Positions 1 through 12,915 of a stretch of DNA of 64,000 nt are shown here, one piece after another (the first letter of the stretch is position 1; each line of letters starts with the position of its first letter). A program made the position numbers and the translations under genes. Source of the DNA: Tigriopus japonicus (taxonomy: Eukaryota; Arthropoda; Copepoda; Harpacticoida; Harpacticidae); contig CM021317.1 in NCBI GenBank assembly GCA_010645155.1, positions 12,591,336 to 12,655,335 of the forward strand, written 5' to 3'. The notes below the pieces were generated by a model, which saw nothing but the letters and a program-made list of their open reading frames with translations, was not told where the DNA came from and did no database searches.

Positions 1-3000
1 TCACATCATCTTGGATAAAGGGCCGCACATTGGCCACGGGTCTTTGAAACCATTTGGTATGGTTATTGGACATAAAGGAAGAGGATGATGAAGAGGGAAT
101 GGGACCCATTTGAGGGGTGAAATGTTGGTATTGATTGGTGTAGCTGGCACGGGTTAATCCGTTCGATCCTGGTTGGTTCAAATTCGTGGCAGATCCACCC
201 GCTTGTGGGTAGAATGCAGCATATGATGGGCGAGTATAGGTGATCTTAGAAGTTCGTTCCAAGGCGTAACTTCGCTCAGCCAACCGTTTTTCGGCTCGAC
301 TGAGTTTCTTCTCCTTCCGATCCACCAATAAACTTTCATGGGTGAATGGTTCTTTGGTCATGAGATGGCCATAATCTTTGATTACGTTTTTGAGCACATC
401 ATCGTTGTATTTAGGGATAGCATTCGAATGATCTTGAATAGGAGGATCTTGTTCATTCTCACAAATGAGGCTGTTGATGTCCTTTGAACTGAGATGATTG
501 TCGGGGTTTTGTTCATCTACCACTCGATCTGCCATACCTGAAATAGGAAGCTTGATAATGATTCCATCCGTTTTGTTATTCGGATCAGATTCTTTCTAAG
601 CGTTAGGATGGACATTTCCTGTCTTAAGTAAATATCGCAACCGATGTTTGACCCTTAGGTTTGACGATTAGTGGGTTTTGTCGCTAGCGTCTTAATCCCT
701 AAAGGGATGTACGAGTAATGCATCCGTGCAATCATCGTTTGTTATGGATTTTTAGAGCCATCTCCATTGAAAAAAAATATCTTCTTGAAATGTCTTCTTG
801 TAAAGTATATTGGTTGACATTTCCAGAAAAAATAGGAATGGACCGTGACATGTGGAAAAGTAGAGGTATCCTGGCTTCTTGTAACTTTGCACTTCTCCCG
901 AACTAAAGTAATCCTAAGGATTTCAAGAGCAATGTTTCGTTCATACGTATTTTTCTTTCCTTAAAAATGTCCCATCTTATATCTTCTTCCAACATTTACA
1001 TTTAAAATACATCATGGAATTTAAAGGAACCAAAGATATATCAAGCTTGCACGGAGTGGGTTTTTAAGCAAATATATCTGCCCCTAAAGTTTCAATTTTT
1101 ATTGAGAATGCTTGAACGAGCATCTAGAAGAGCAATTTGAATTCTACGAAACAGAAATCGACATTTTTTTGGTTAAATTGAACGGTAATATTTAACAAAA
1201 TTTCCGTAAATTGCATTGCTTGTTGCTTAAGCAATTTGAGAAGTTCTTGGAATCTCATTCTTTTAATCAAGAATCACGACCTGGATGCCTCGGCTACTGG
1301 TAAACGCCATTTTTTCAAATTCTGTGCCAGACAGAGAAAAATCTGGTTAAACCAGTTGTCTGGTTGTTAATATAAAGCTGCTTAATTTCATCTTGATCGA
1401 CTGATTTGGGTCTATTTTTCTCCCGTTTCAGCGCGTATGTACTGCGACTATTACAAATTCCGGAACGTTGTTGCTCGTGAACGGAGGAACGCATGATGCT
1501 GAAATTTAGCAAACGACATCCTTAAATGCCTGTTGTATCAATCTTATCAAAACAAAGTCATTTATGGAATTCGATCTATAAAAAATCCACAGCTGAACGC
1601 CTGAGTGGAGACTACCATGTCTTCCGATTTCCTTGATTTAACCAAAGAAATCGACAGCTTCCGGTAAAAATAACCGGAAAAATTACAAACCCTCACTCAA
1701 TCGCAAAACTCACCTTGCTTATTCACTTGACGATCATAAATTTTCTTCTCAATGGAGTTGTCGCAAACCAATCGATAGATGTGCGAGACTTTGGTTTGTC
1801 CATATCGATAGACTCGACAAACGGCTTGCGAATCGTGACACGGATTCCACGAAGCGTCCAAAACCACCACGCGATTCGCCCCCACCAAATTGATTCCCAA
1901 AGAACCCGCTCTCGTGGAAACCATGAACAAAGGAATGTCCGAACTGGCATTGAAGGCATTGATCAGACGTTCACGCTCTTGAGCAGGGGTCGATCCATCC
2001 AGACGATAATAAGTCTGTCCCGGAACCCAAGTGCGATTGCTGGAACCCGGAACTCGACGTTGTTGGAGGTATTCTTCGATGAGGTTCAAAGTGAGAAGCG
2101 ACTGGCTGAAGAGGAGGAGTCGATCTCCGGCTTTGATGGTCTCGTCCAAGATGGCAAAGAAAACTTGGAATTTGGCGGAGTTCTCTAAGACTCCGGTCTC
2201 GTAGGTACTCATGATTTCCTGGGCCTGAAATGAGTTACAAGTGTGATCCAGAGGAATTCTCGTTATGTCACGTGGTTTTTGGATCTTACCCAATCGTAAC
2301 TGATTTCGTCTTTCTTGGTCTCGGCCAAGAATGGGTTGAAACCCCCCTGAATGGGATCCAGCTGTGCAGGAATGGCCGGGTTACTTCCACGCGCACCAAG
2401 GCCGCTCTTTTTGCCCTTCTTTTGCTTGTTTGCATTTTGAACGGCAGATTGAAACTCGTCCAGCTCGATGTCCAAGTCATCCAGCAAACCCCGTTGACCA
2501 AGTTTCACTACGAGCAAAATCCAGTGTTAACAAGATACCAAACTGTGAGATGATCTGGGGGTTTGTTTACGGCTTACTCATGTATTGATGAAGGACATCT
2601 GGGTGATTCCAGATCTTGCAACAAACGGCAAACGCTTTCAATGGATTCGAAACCGATCGATTGAACACAAGCTCGTCCATGAAGCGTTTGTACAAGGCTC
2701 GTTGAATATCTGTCATCCGGAGAAGAATGACATGCTCATTTTTGGGCGGAAGGGATTGTTGAAGCACTTTATGGCCACGTCTGAAGCAGAAATAGGGCAT
2801 TTATCAGATTTGACCTTGACCTTGTTTGTATTTGTTAACAAAAGTTTTATCGAAATTTGTGTTAAGGTGTTCAAGAAAGACACAATCAAGTCAGATTAGC
2901 GATCCTCAAGTAAACTAGTACACTTTTAGGTTATGACTTGTGTAGGAAACACAACAGTTGGGTACACAGTATTCTTTTGGAATATGTCTTGATTTTGTTA

Positions 3001-6000
3001 CGCTCTTATATTGCCCTTCTATAAAACTTTAAAACAATATTAAAACTAGTGATGGAACGAAAGGGCTCATAACCGAAACCGAAAGTTTCGGCCGAAAGAG
3101 GGCTTAACCGAAAGCGAAAGCGAAAGGAGCTGACTACAAAGTCGTATGAATGCAAAATCCCCCTGAATAATTAAATTGCTCATGTGTTTGATGTTGGGTA
3201 GTCGCAAATTTTGAAAAATCGGGAAATATAAATTTCAGAGGTTTTGGGACGAAAAATTTTCAACTTTGTTGTCAAACTCCATCCTTTTAATGCATGTCTG
3301 CTTTCGGTAGGCATAACCAAAAGCGCTTTCGGTCCATCACTAATTAAAATACAACTTTAAAACAATTGAATCGCAAGTCAACAACAATACTTCAAGGAGT
3401 GTTGATCTGACTTGGCTTTGGTTTACTCCACCTAGTTGAATTATTGCAACTAATATGCGGCTTATTATGATTGATGATTTCCAGAAGCATTTTTAAGTAC
3501 CTACCTTTGAACAAATCCCTTAAGTTGAGTGTGAAGAACATGGGCTCGATGCAACATTAGACGAAAATCCTTCTGAGTCGAGTCCAAACATTGGCCGTTT
3601 TGAATGGGTCTCTCAAACATGTTGGAGAACTCAGTTTTGGTTCCGAGAAAATTGGGACGAACAAAGTCAACCATGCACCTAAAGTGAATCAAAAATGTGT
3701 TTTGATGTATTCCAAATGGTTTCTCACTGAGTGAGCAATATCATAGTAGCAAGTTAGGAAATATTGTTTAAAAGGTCTTTGATTATGTTGCTTCCAAATT
3801 TAACTCATTTTCATCCGCCTTTTGACGTACTTAAATGGTATTTGTAAAGTTCAAGGGCCACCAAAATAATGTAATATGCCTTACCAGTACTCCATGAGAT
3901 TGTTCTGTAACGGATAACCAGTGAGAACGATCCGACGCTTCGTTCTGATGGCCTTTAAAGTCTGAGAAATGGACGCGTGCGAGTTCTTGATTCGGTGACC
4001 TTCGTCACAAATTACCAAGTCTGGTCCCGGATTGATTAAAGCAGCTTGAATATCTAAAGGTCAGTCAGGAACAGAAAGAATTCGCTTGAAAAGAATACTC
4101 GAGTTTGACGTAATAAAAAAGATATGTTAGCTCACCATTCAACATGGATTTAGTCTTATCCTCCTCTTCCAGATCGATACATTCGGGGCCTTTGTTCTTC
4201 TTCTTTCGCGCTTTTCGCGGCTTTTTGCACGCAAATTGTCGATACAACTCGTAACCCATGAGCAATACACCACCAAGCCTCCGCCAATCAGCGATAATCT
4301 AATCGATTGAAGAAGACCAAAGTTAGCCAAAGTTGGTTCAAAGGATCTCTTCCCAAGCTCAATCCATCACCAACCAACCTTTGTGCGTTGTTCCAAATTC
4401 TTGAGTGAATCGTTCAGGGCGTGAACATGGAAACTTCTCGGTTCCACCGTCCCAGTGTCACTTAAACTGGATTGATCGGCAGAAGTGGGTAACCAATGGT
4501 TGAACTCGGCCAACCAGTTTTGAATGGTATTTATGGGAACAATACAGAGGATGTGACGACCTTCAGGAGAAAGAGACATCGCGTCAAAACATGTTGTTAA
4601 CGTTATGAAAGGACCAAATTTCCACCCAAGAGTATTGAAGAATATTTGGTAATCCAGAGGAGGTCAACACTAAAGTGAAGTACACGAAATGTGTACGAAG
4701 CTTGGAGATAAAGAGCTCTTCAAGTGCTCTCATAGAGAGAGAGGAAATCGTGGAAAGACCCATTCTGTTCATCAGAAAAGACCACAGAGAGATTGACGTA
4801 CACGGCCATAGTACTCTTATTCTCTTTCTCAGTTGAGCATGCACCTTCCTCGTGAGACTCGGTAATCGTCTTATATAAACTCAATTGGACTCAAGTGATT
4901 CAGTTTTGTAATAGGTTAAGAGAGAGCGGTTGGCCTCAAAAAAATATCGCGTTAGAAAGGTCGTTGTGCAAGATTCAATTAAAGCCACCTAAAACTGCAA
5001 TTGCTTTCCAATTCCGAGCTATTCATTGCAATCTACAATCTTAGATTGGGGTTTTCTAGAGGGCTAACAGAGAAATGACACTCCGAAAATATTCATGAGT
5101 CACCAAGCCTGCACTGTGTGTGCTATGGGATATGATGTTGAACACGCTAAGTTATGTGATTCACAACCCGAACTTGCATTTTTAGGGAGTCAGTGGCAAA
5201 ATTGCTCATTCAACTGCTTTGGTTGAACACGAGCAATGTATGATGAATCAAGTCACTTGACAACCTTGCTGTCAGATCAATGAAGTGTGTTCAAAGCAAA
5301 TCTCCACCGACTGTACTGGAGTGACATTTCTCAGTTAGCCCTCTAGGGTTTTCTAGCGGAAATGAAGCTTTTCTCGATTATATCACAATGTTTTGGACGT
5401 TCAGTTTTGAAACAACGTTGTTAATTTTGATACTTGAAGATTAATTCTGAAAGTCACACTACTTTATCAGCGCAATAAATAAACGCTTATGACGTAAAAT
5501 GGAATTTTTCATTCAATAGGCTTGGTTCAGATGATATTAAAAATATAAAAAAAACTAAAAATGGCAAATCCAGTAAATTCTTGATTGGAGAGTTATTCAC
5601 TAACCAGTATCGAAAAACTAATCTGATCTTAGTTTGTGTTAAATGCTTCTAGAGGATCAATCTTTCAACTTTCTTTCGGAGATTGAGGGGACAACAAGGT
5701 ACCGGGTGTTCTAAATCAAACGAAACTACTTCAGTAAAATATCTATAGCTCGTAATTAAAACATTAGATCAAGCTGAGCATAGAAATTGACAAACAACTG
5801 GCCCAAAACGTCAAAAAACATTTTCCCATTGCTTTTATGTTAAGTCGACGATTTTTGTCACAGAGGCTGCATAGTGTCCAGTCTATGATTGGGTCATTTC
5901 TCTTTTTCTCAAATTTTAACTTTGATCGAAGCCTGTAAACATCTCGCACTATTTTGAGCTAGGTATGTTTGCAATCGTATATCCTCTTGGTAAATCTTGT

Positions 6001-8363
6001 CAGAGTCAAAAAGACCTTGTGAAACTTCCTTCAATGGAACCTTGCCGAGATCTTCCCATGGCTCTACTTCGTTACGAAACGGTCATCAAATTACCTGGCG
6101 TCGCCTTGAGGAAGATATCACAGAAGGTGACTAATTGGATGGTCTTTCCTAATCCCATGGAGTGAGCCAGAATGCATCCAAACCCTTGGGATTGAGAATA
6201 TCTCGCCTGAGACTCGATGACATTATCATAAAGGAATCGAATGCCTCCAATTTGATGGGGCTTGATCACTCGGGCCAATTGGCTGGCCAAGTAAATTGGC
6301 CTATCCTCCTGGCCATGGCCCACATTCACCAGAACGTTTCCATCTGCATCGGGTACATTTAATCTGCAATATAAGCATTGGTCATAACTTGTCGTTCCCA
6401 AGAGAACACTTCAGGCCTTTCCCACCTGTCATCCACATGCATTCCAGAGTCATTGGGATCGTCATCAGGCTCATCGTCGTCATTGAGATTTGAACCCAAA
6501 GCCTGAGCCTTAGCCTCCTGAACCTCGTGATCGGAGACCAACAAGACATCAGAATCTGACGAGAGATCCGAACTGAGTTGGATAATCTCTTGTTGTTTGG
6601 CCTCCAATTCACGGAGTTCCTTCAACCGTTTTTCCTTAATTTGTCGAAGAAATTCCTCTTGGAGCATTTGTTTCCGTTGGGCGTGTTGTTGCTCTTGAAG
6701 GCGTCGCAAACGCTCTTCTTCGGCTGCCTAAAATACCATGGGAATGGAAATGACGTTAATAGAATAAGTGGTTTGACCTCTTAAAAGCTTCTCATTACTA
6801 TTGAGTGGAGTAACGTGCCTTTACAGTATATTACATGACTCTCTGGCTGAAGATGCTTCTGGGAAATTTAATCATCTCTGTCCTAAAGACAATACGTTAC
6901 GAGACGATTTTTTACTACAACCTTTTCATCTTCATTACTCAACAGAGTTAACCGGTGGAAAGTACCTCAATTCCTCGAAATAGAAAGCCTATTTACCTTG
7001 AACTAGATATTGTCTCTTTCATTTCTCTTACCTGTGCTTCTTTGGTTCCGGAATCCAATTGTTCCTTGGACAAAACATTTTTGATATTCCTCCTCATATT
7101 CTTCCGTTTCTGGCGCTTCAATCGCTTTTGTTCACTTTTATCCGAACCGCTATTTTGGCCTTTGGAGGTCTCAGCCTCCTCCAAATTCTCATTATCCTCG
7201 GATCCGGAACTCGATGCGTCCTCATCCGAAGAACTATCGGTTCCAGATCGGTTTTGGTTTTCCAAACGCATTCGCTTTGCCCTTTTACGCTCATTTTGGA
7301 CGTGTTCGCCGGATTTTCGCTTCCGATTAGATTCGTCATCGGATGAGTTTTCCGGTTTCGAAGAGGCGGATGTGTGCCCGTCTTCTTGGGTCTTGGATGG
7401 ACTTTTGGGCGGGGTATTTTGGACGGGAGAAAGCTTGCCGGATTCTTCGTCGTCTTCCATTTGTTTGGGCTCGATGAGGTTTTCTCGGTTGCTCTTGGGA
7501 CTGAACAGTTGTGAAGTCAGATCCAGGGGCTCTATTGGAAAACAAAAATCCAAAATCAAGTGAATGTGGCTTATACAACAAGTACTCCTTAAGAATACCA
7601 GAGAAGAATGAATGACAAGTTCTATTCAATCACCTCGAGGATACACTACTCAATTACATGTATCGGTCATTTTTTTAATAACTACCTCTTCCCTCTCTAT
7701 GACAGGTTCTGCATCATTTGTAGAACTAAAGTACTAATTTGACGAAAAAACACCCAACCATTGTGTTTGTCAAACCATTCAGGAAAAAAATCAATTTGAA
7801 AATATTTCAAGAACACCACGACATCATACAAAGCGAATCCGTACTTTGCCATCCTCATCCTTCAAAATGTTTAAGTTTCAGCGCCGTAGTACACTGAAGA
7901 CACGTGTACTGCTGTGTATTGTCTCTACCTCCCTTTTAGTAGGCCTCACGTGCAGCTCAAGTCACGTGTTAGCCGAGGCATTATGACACACTCTTATACA
8001 AGAAGCGAATGGCCTACTCGGGTTTCTTGTTTTTGGCTTTCCTCAAAAAATGAACAAAGAAAGGTACAAATAATTTGAGGTTTAGATTGGCCAAATGGTT
8101 AGATTATTTCTTGAATCGGTAGGCTCCTACCAAAATGAAACAAAAAAAAATTGATTCGTATGATGTCGTACGACTTCTAGTCTTTCCCGAAAATGTTCGA
8201 AGCTTTATTTGTACTTTTGATTCCATGGAAAAGCTGGCACAGTCTTGAGCTCACCTCCGTAGATCGCGTTCTTTTGGTTCAATCCCAACGGAAAGGCAGA
8301 CCTTATCCAGTTGGTCTTGATTGGTGCCAAAGGTCGCTTGAACTCTTCGTCAGTTTGTCCCAT
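1..8363 (-). CDS. RAD54L2: RAD54L2/ARIP4-type SNF2 chromatin-remodelling ATPase, 5' part (12 exons, runs off the left edge)
   Basis: Nuclear SNF2-family DNA-dependent ATPase of the ARIP4 group, which acts as a transcriptional coregulator in vertebrates. Exons joined in phase with GT-AG borders (5' to 3'): 8363-8255, 7531-7032, 6727-6426, 6363-6095, 4560-4379, 4298-4136, 4053-3885, 3678-3505, 2780-2578, 2507-2290, 2224-1714, 537-1, about 1112 codons. Seen: Ser/Asp/Glu-rich N-terminus; a conserved MRRNIK segment near residue 185; coiled coil; Walker [10 protein letters not shown] (Lys about 377); DEGH box near 525; helicase C block with [14 protein letters not shown] and [17 protein letters not shown]. 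The protein then reads [14 protein letters not shown] and TRPSYA as in vertebrate RAD54L2, whose usual length is about 1470 residues, so the C-terminus lies beyond base 1. The start Met has an in-frame stop upstream. Long introns hold transposons. Confidence 0.93.
3047..3342. mobile_element. hAT-like MITE with 8-bp target duplication
   Basis: A 296-bp element in an intron of the RAD54L2-like gene. The left end reads TAGTGATGGAACGAAAG and the reverse complement of the right end reads TAGTGATGGACCGAAAG. It is flanked by ATTAAAAC (3039-3046) and ATTAAAAT (3343-3350), an 8-bp duplication with one mismatch, the length typical of hAT transposition. The interior carries degenerate CCGAAA/CGAAAG repeats and no coding capacity. 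A diverged relative lies at about 10098-10357. Confidence 0.75.
5056..5346 (+). mobile_element. CTAG-ended MITE, copy 1
   Basis: A 291-bp element in the long intron 4561-6094 of the RAD54L2-like gene. Terminal inverted repeats of about 22 bp begin CTAGAGGGCTAAC at both ends. It is flanked by the direct repeat GGTTTT (5050-5055 and 5347-5352), and the right-hand copy is followed by another CTAG. The inner sequence matches the reverse complement of the element at 51000-51288, so both belong to one family. No coding capacity. Confidence 0.8.
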
Positions 8364-8625
8364 ATCGGAGTGGGAAAAATGGGATTGTAGATAGATTCCA
8401 CTTGAAACTGGCTCTACAACTCACCCAGTGGAACACTCACTTCCAAGGATGGATTCCATTGACAGGAGATCTCAAACTGAACCAAAATAGAACCTTTCCC
8501 CACACTGAGATATGAAGGTTCGTGAGAAAGAGGAGGAGCGAGAGGAGGGCTTAGCGGCGAAAGGCGCGCCCGCAAAGAGAATTGAGGGAGGAGCGCAAAC
8601 AGTTGGTGGCCTTAGGAGGCCCCCG

Positions 8626-8634
8626 CTTTATATA
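8626..8634 (-). promoter_or_regulatory. TATA box of the RAD54L2-like gene (predicted)
   Basis: On the minus strand this reads TATATAAAG, followed by a GC-rich stretch, about 265 bp upstream of the start codon at 8363. A transcription start near 8600 would give a leader of about 240 nt. The interval 8364-8600 is purine-rich and uncommonly CG-rich for this window, consistent with a leader. Position and match are seen; function is inferred. Confidence 0.45.
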
Positions 8635-10097
8635 ATGTTTGTCTCTTATGTAAAACCCTTATATAAGGGTAAAGAGCTAGCTAGCTAGCTAGATAGCCGT
8701 GAAGCCGGAAGGAATCGATCCCAACGAGGAGGACGTTCGTTCTTTCTAGACCTACGACGTGATGGTGGTGGTGAAGAAGAAGATGCAGTAATGTGAGGGT
8801 TAACAAATGGTTTTCCAACCATTTCTTTCGAGGCCCAACTAAGGGCAAGTGCATCAAAGGCGCTAATCTCGAGGTTTTCATTCATTAGAGTTTGGTTACT
8901 TCAATGCTAATAACATTATTAAAATGTGTTTGGGGCTTTTTGGTCTATTCAATCCAACACTTGGAGACTAAAAAATATTAAGGACAAGAGTAACTTGAGT
9001 ATTATAAGACAGGACGAATAAAAACATCCTCAATTCCTCTTTAAAGGCGTAAAAATCACGCTTTGAATCAGGTTACTTTTAGGGTATTGGCTACATGATA
9101 CACATTATTGTTTTTCTTTTTCTATTCACTCCAACCACCTTTAAGACTAAAAGAGACCAAGGAGTGCAATTTGAATGTACTAAATACAATTCAGTAGTAT
9201 CCTCAGGTTTTTGATCACGTTTTTGAAAAATAAAACATAAACATTAGTGGTAGAACCAAATTCGGAAATGTTTTTAATGGTTGGTCTTACACAATAAAAC
9301 ACACCTTTTTGATGACGTATCAAACAATCGATGAATACCAGCATTCAAACCTCGTTCCACATTTGATATTGGTTTATCCTCGTAATATTCCAGCATTTGT
9401 AATTGATTTTCCATTTATGCTAATACTTTGGTAAGAATATATTGAAAGTACAATTGTTTAAAATCTAAGAAAATTTTGACTTCATCGGATCTTGGAATTT
9501 GAAGAAAACAACGACCCTACTTTTATCGTCAACATGGGGTTTACTTAAGAATTTAATAATTCAAAAGTAATCGCGGTGACAACAGTGTATTTACTGAAGG
9601 TATCCACGTTAGACTTTTCTCTCTTCTTGTGAGTAAAAATGTACTTTTTGTCACTCTTATTTTATTGCGTGATGGGTCAAGTTGAGTGTCCAAAACATTT
9701 TCAGAGACACTCATACATCTAATGAGAGATCATCAGAAAGAGTCATTTTAATGAAGTCTAAGTGAGAAATAAATTACATTCCTCGTTGTCTTTCGTAAGA
9801 AAACACTTTGGTCCATAACATTTGATCCCACGGCATAACAGTTTTTTGGGAAACTAATCACGTAAATCTGCCGAATTCCAACAAACTCTCGAGTGCAGTA
9901 GTGACCAATGATCTTAAAACGTTGGCTGCTTGGGCTTGTACGACACATACATGGCAAATCCGTATTTAGTTCCTTTTGAGCCAGCTCAAGCAACAAGGAC
10001 TACCTTTAGAATACTAAATCCCAATTCAGTCTCCCCAAAAACATCCAGGGTTGGTCTGATCATTTAACTTAGTAAAAAGAAGGAAATGACGCATATG

Positions 10098-10357
10098 ATC
10101 AAATCAGTTTAAAGACCAAAGGGGCTCTTAACCGAAACCGAGGCCGAAAGCAACTGACTAAAAATACATAGATTAACATAAAATTTAACAACTAGAAGCT
10201 CTTAGACCAAAAAATAAAAATCAAGATTAATTTTCTTTGAATCTCCATTTTATATAGTGTATGTCTGCTTTCGGTTTCTGTAGGTATGAGCAAACCCGAA
10301 ATTTCCGCGAGAGTTTAGGTCAAATTTCGACCACAAGTATTTTTGGTCCATCGCCAA
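10098..10357. mobile_element. Diverged relative of the CCGAAA hAT-like MITE
   Basis: It begins with a GGGGCTCTTAACCGAAACC-like stretch and ends with TTTTTGGTCCATCGCC, echoing the order of motifs in the element at 3047-3342 (GGGCTCATAACCGAAACC near the start, CGGTCCATCAC at the end). The ends are degraded and I see no clear target duplication. Family membership is inferred from these shared motifs. Confidence 0.45.
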
Positions 10358-12344
10358 TATTTACCCAATGCATACATTTCAATTAAAAAAGTAATTGTGG
10401 CGCTCATGTGAACTTTAAAAATTCAAACCTCATCTCGTGAAATATAAGGAATACGAATTCACCAACCCTGCCAAAGCGCTACTTTGTAGGACCTTTCGCC
10501 TGAAAGCGATGTTTTGATGAAAGGATCAAAGAGGAGTTCTAGGAAGATATGACACTTTTGTCGAATCTTGGATTAATCTGGTTCGCATTTGACATTGCGT
10601 TGGACAAAAGATATTACTCAAGAACCGTCGGGAATTATCGAGACCGATCATAAGAACCATTGCATAAGGGGAGTTATCTCGTAATGGAAATCTGTTTGAC
10701 CATGAGGCCAAACATGTGCCAATCAACATCAAGTCAAGATTGATTGGTGACCGTAATACAAAAAAAATGAGGCAAAAGTTTGTTGAGGGTCTGCATTTGA
10801 AAACCAAGTCAAAACTTGTGTTGTACTTATAGAAGTACAAATCTGACCTGATACTTGTTCTTATCAAAGTGGTTGTTGCCTTTAATGGAGAGCAGTGTCA
10901 GCTGATAATTTCAAAAATACCCTTAAACTCCACGCCTTAAATTAGGAACCTACATTAGTAGATGGGGATTTGAAAGATGGTCTGATAGTGAAGTCACTTT
11001 TCAAGAAAGAACGGGAAAACAATTCAAACCAGAGACATCTTTGCTTCCCTTTTCATACAAATGCTGATTTTGATTCGAGTTCAAAAAGTTTCAATCTAGC
11101 CATCATGAATGCAGTATCTACTGTACATGTTTTAATGTGGAACTGGTTGATTAAATGTCCTTCTAAGTAAGACAAAAACGTTTCGAAATACTTAAGAGAG
11201 CCAAGGGTACAAAACGGACTTGTTTTCACTCTAGAATACTGTCCAGTGTGTACATAAGAGCTTGTTTTGACTGTCTGATCGAAACGAAACACGAGATAGG
11301 GTCCAATCATGAAGGATGCTCTCACGTGAATCTGCTGTTTCTGTTATTATGAAACACAGATTTCCACGCATTTAATAACGTGTTTTGCGTAAGAGAGGTA
11401 TCGGGTCTCCAGGAAAATAACAATCTGGTATTTGGGCCTGATAAATATTGTTACATTATTTATTTTGGTTTGGTCGGGATTCCTTTCCACTATTACTGCA
11501 AGACAAAAAAAAGGTGAAGTTCTGGCGTAAAATAAGATCAGTCTAGAAGCAAAGAGGGAAACAAAAAGTTTCAAACACGTGTTTTGTTGTCAAAGTTGGA
11601 TAACAGAATAATGTCAAGCAGCGACAACACCAACAAATATTTTCATATGACGAGGCATATGTGTTGGATCAAGTGTACTTTTAGGTTAGTAACGAAAGTA
11701 ATCTTTTAAATACAGTTTTCTCATTTCCAGCTTCGATTTGACTCTTATTGAATTTTTGGGTTTTGTGGGCTAGCAAGTCTACATAAGCAAAAATGAGAGA
11801 GAGGGACAGTGCTACTCAGTTGCTTTCCTGGCTATAAACTTTTGTAAAAACAGATGTTCATATCATTTAATTAGTATTCTTGCTCTTTTAGAGAGACAAC
11901 TTTCTTTCTTTGCTCCAAAATTGAGATAATGTAAAAGAAAGGAGAGTCTCTTTTCCCTTTGCTTTTTGCCAGAATTTCACCTGGGAAACAAGTGATTCTA
12001 CAAATCGTTGCCTAAATTTAGACAATCCTTGATATTTTTGATTTACCAAACAGTTACTGTTGGAAGATATGAAAAGCTCTTAAATGAGAGATTGAACAAT
12101 GATTTTACTCAGAAATTGTCCTAATTTCTGTTCTAATGTTGCTATGATGTTTGCTTTGAGTTGGCATTTTGCATTGACAACCCTTTAACATACATCTGAT
12201 CAGGAATAGTATTTAGAAACTTGTCTAACCCTGGATAATATACTGTTAGCAGATGGTCAGTTCATCTGTATGCCCTACTGAGACTGGACAAGGGCGATGC
12301 GTACTAGGCAACGAAGGAGTCCAATTTAAGTAAAGAAAATACGA

Positions 12345-12915
12345 GGGATATCCAGACTAGAGGTAGACTGGGCTTGTAACTAGTTTAAATGGACGATTTT
12401 TGGATTTATAAAAATATCTAATTCAAGATTTATCTCTTTTGAGCAGATTTATTTTACATTTTTTTTCTTAGACAAACTTGTTCGAAGCAATGATTTAATT
12501 AGATAAGGTATGTTGGTTGACCCCTGTAAACTTACAAAATAAGCGTCAAGGGCGAGCATGACAAAAATGATGTATCTTTCAAAGAAAAGCTATCTCAAAT
12601 CGAAATTTATCATTATTTCTGGACAAGTGTTCACCAAATATAGAAATATGAGTATGAGCAACATCTTTTATTTACAAAATATTGGATTTTGACGAGTTTC
12701 TTGCTCTTGAGGTCCATTTTTTGAAACGTGCAGGGGTCACCCAACATACCTTACCTAATTAAATCATAGCTTCGAACAAGTTTGTCTGACAACAAAAATT
12801 GTGAAATAACATCTGCTCACAAGAGTTAAATCTTTGTTTCGATTTTTGACAGCAATCCAAAAATGGTGCCATGTAACGAATTACAGGCCCAGTCTACCTA
12901 TAGTCTGGATACCCC
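12345..12915. mobile_element. Fold-back element with roughly 200-bp inverted arms
   Basis: The left arm (about 12345-12545) and the right arm (about 12716-12915) are inverted copies of one another, with scattered mismatches, separated by about 170 bp. Arm ends read GGGATATCCAGACTAGAGG and, on the opposite strand, GGGGTATCCAGACTATAGG. A shared inner block includes GACAAACTTGTTCGAAGC. No transposase frame lies inside. The size and long arms fit a non-autonomous fold-back DNA transposon; the superfamily cannot be assigned. Confidence 0.8.

Noticed and set aside
1715..2188. 157-codon plus-strand frame
   Set aside because: It is the antisense shadow of the helicase C exon of the RAD54L2-like gene.
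8685..8885. Minus-strand frame starting MNENLEISAFDALALS as first exon of the RAD54L2-like gene
   Set aside because: It has no donor in the right phase with a reasonable consensus and lies upstream of the predicted TATA box. The exon 8255-8363 ([16 protein letters not shown]) has a good donor and joins exactly in phase.
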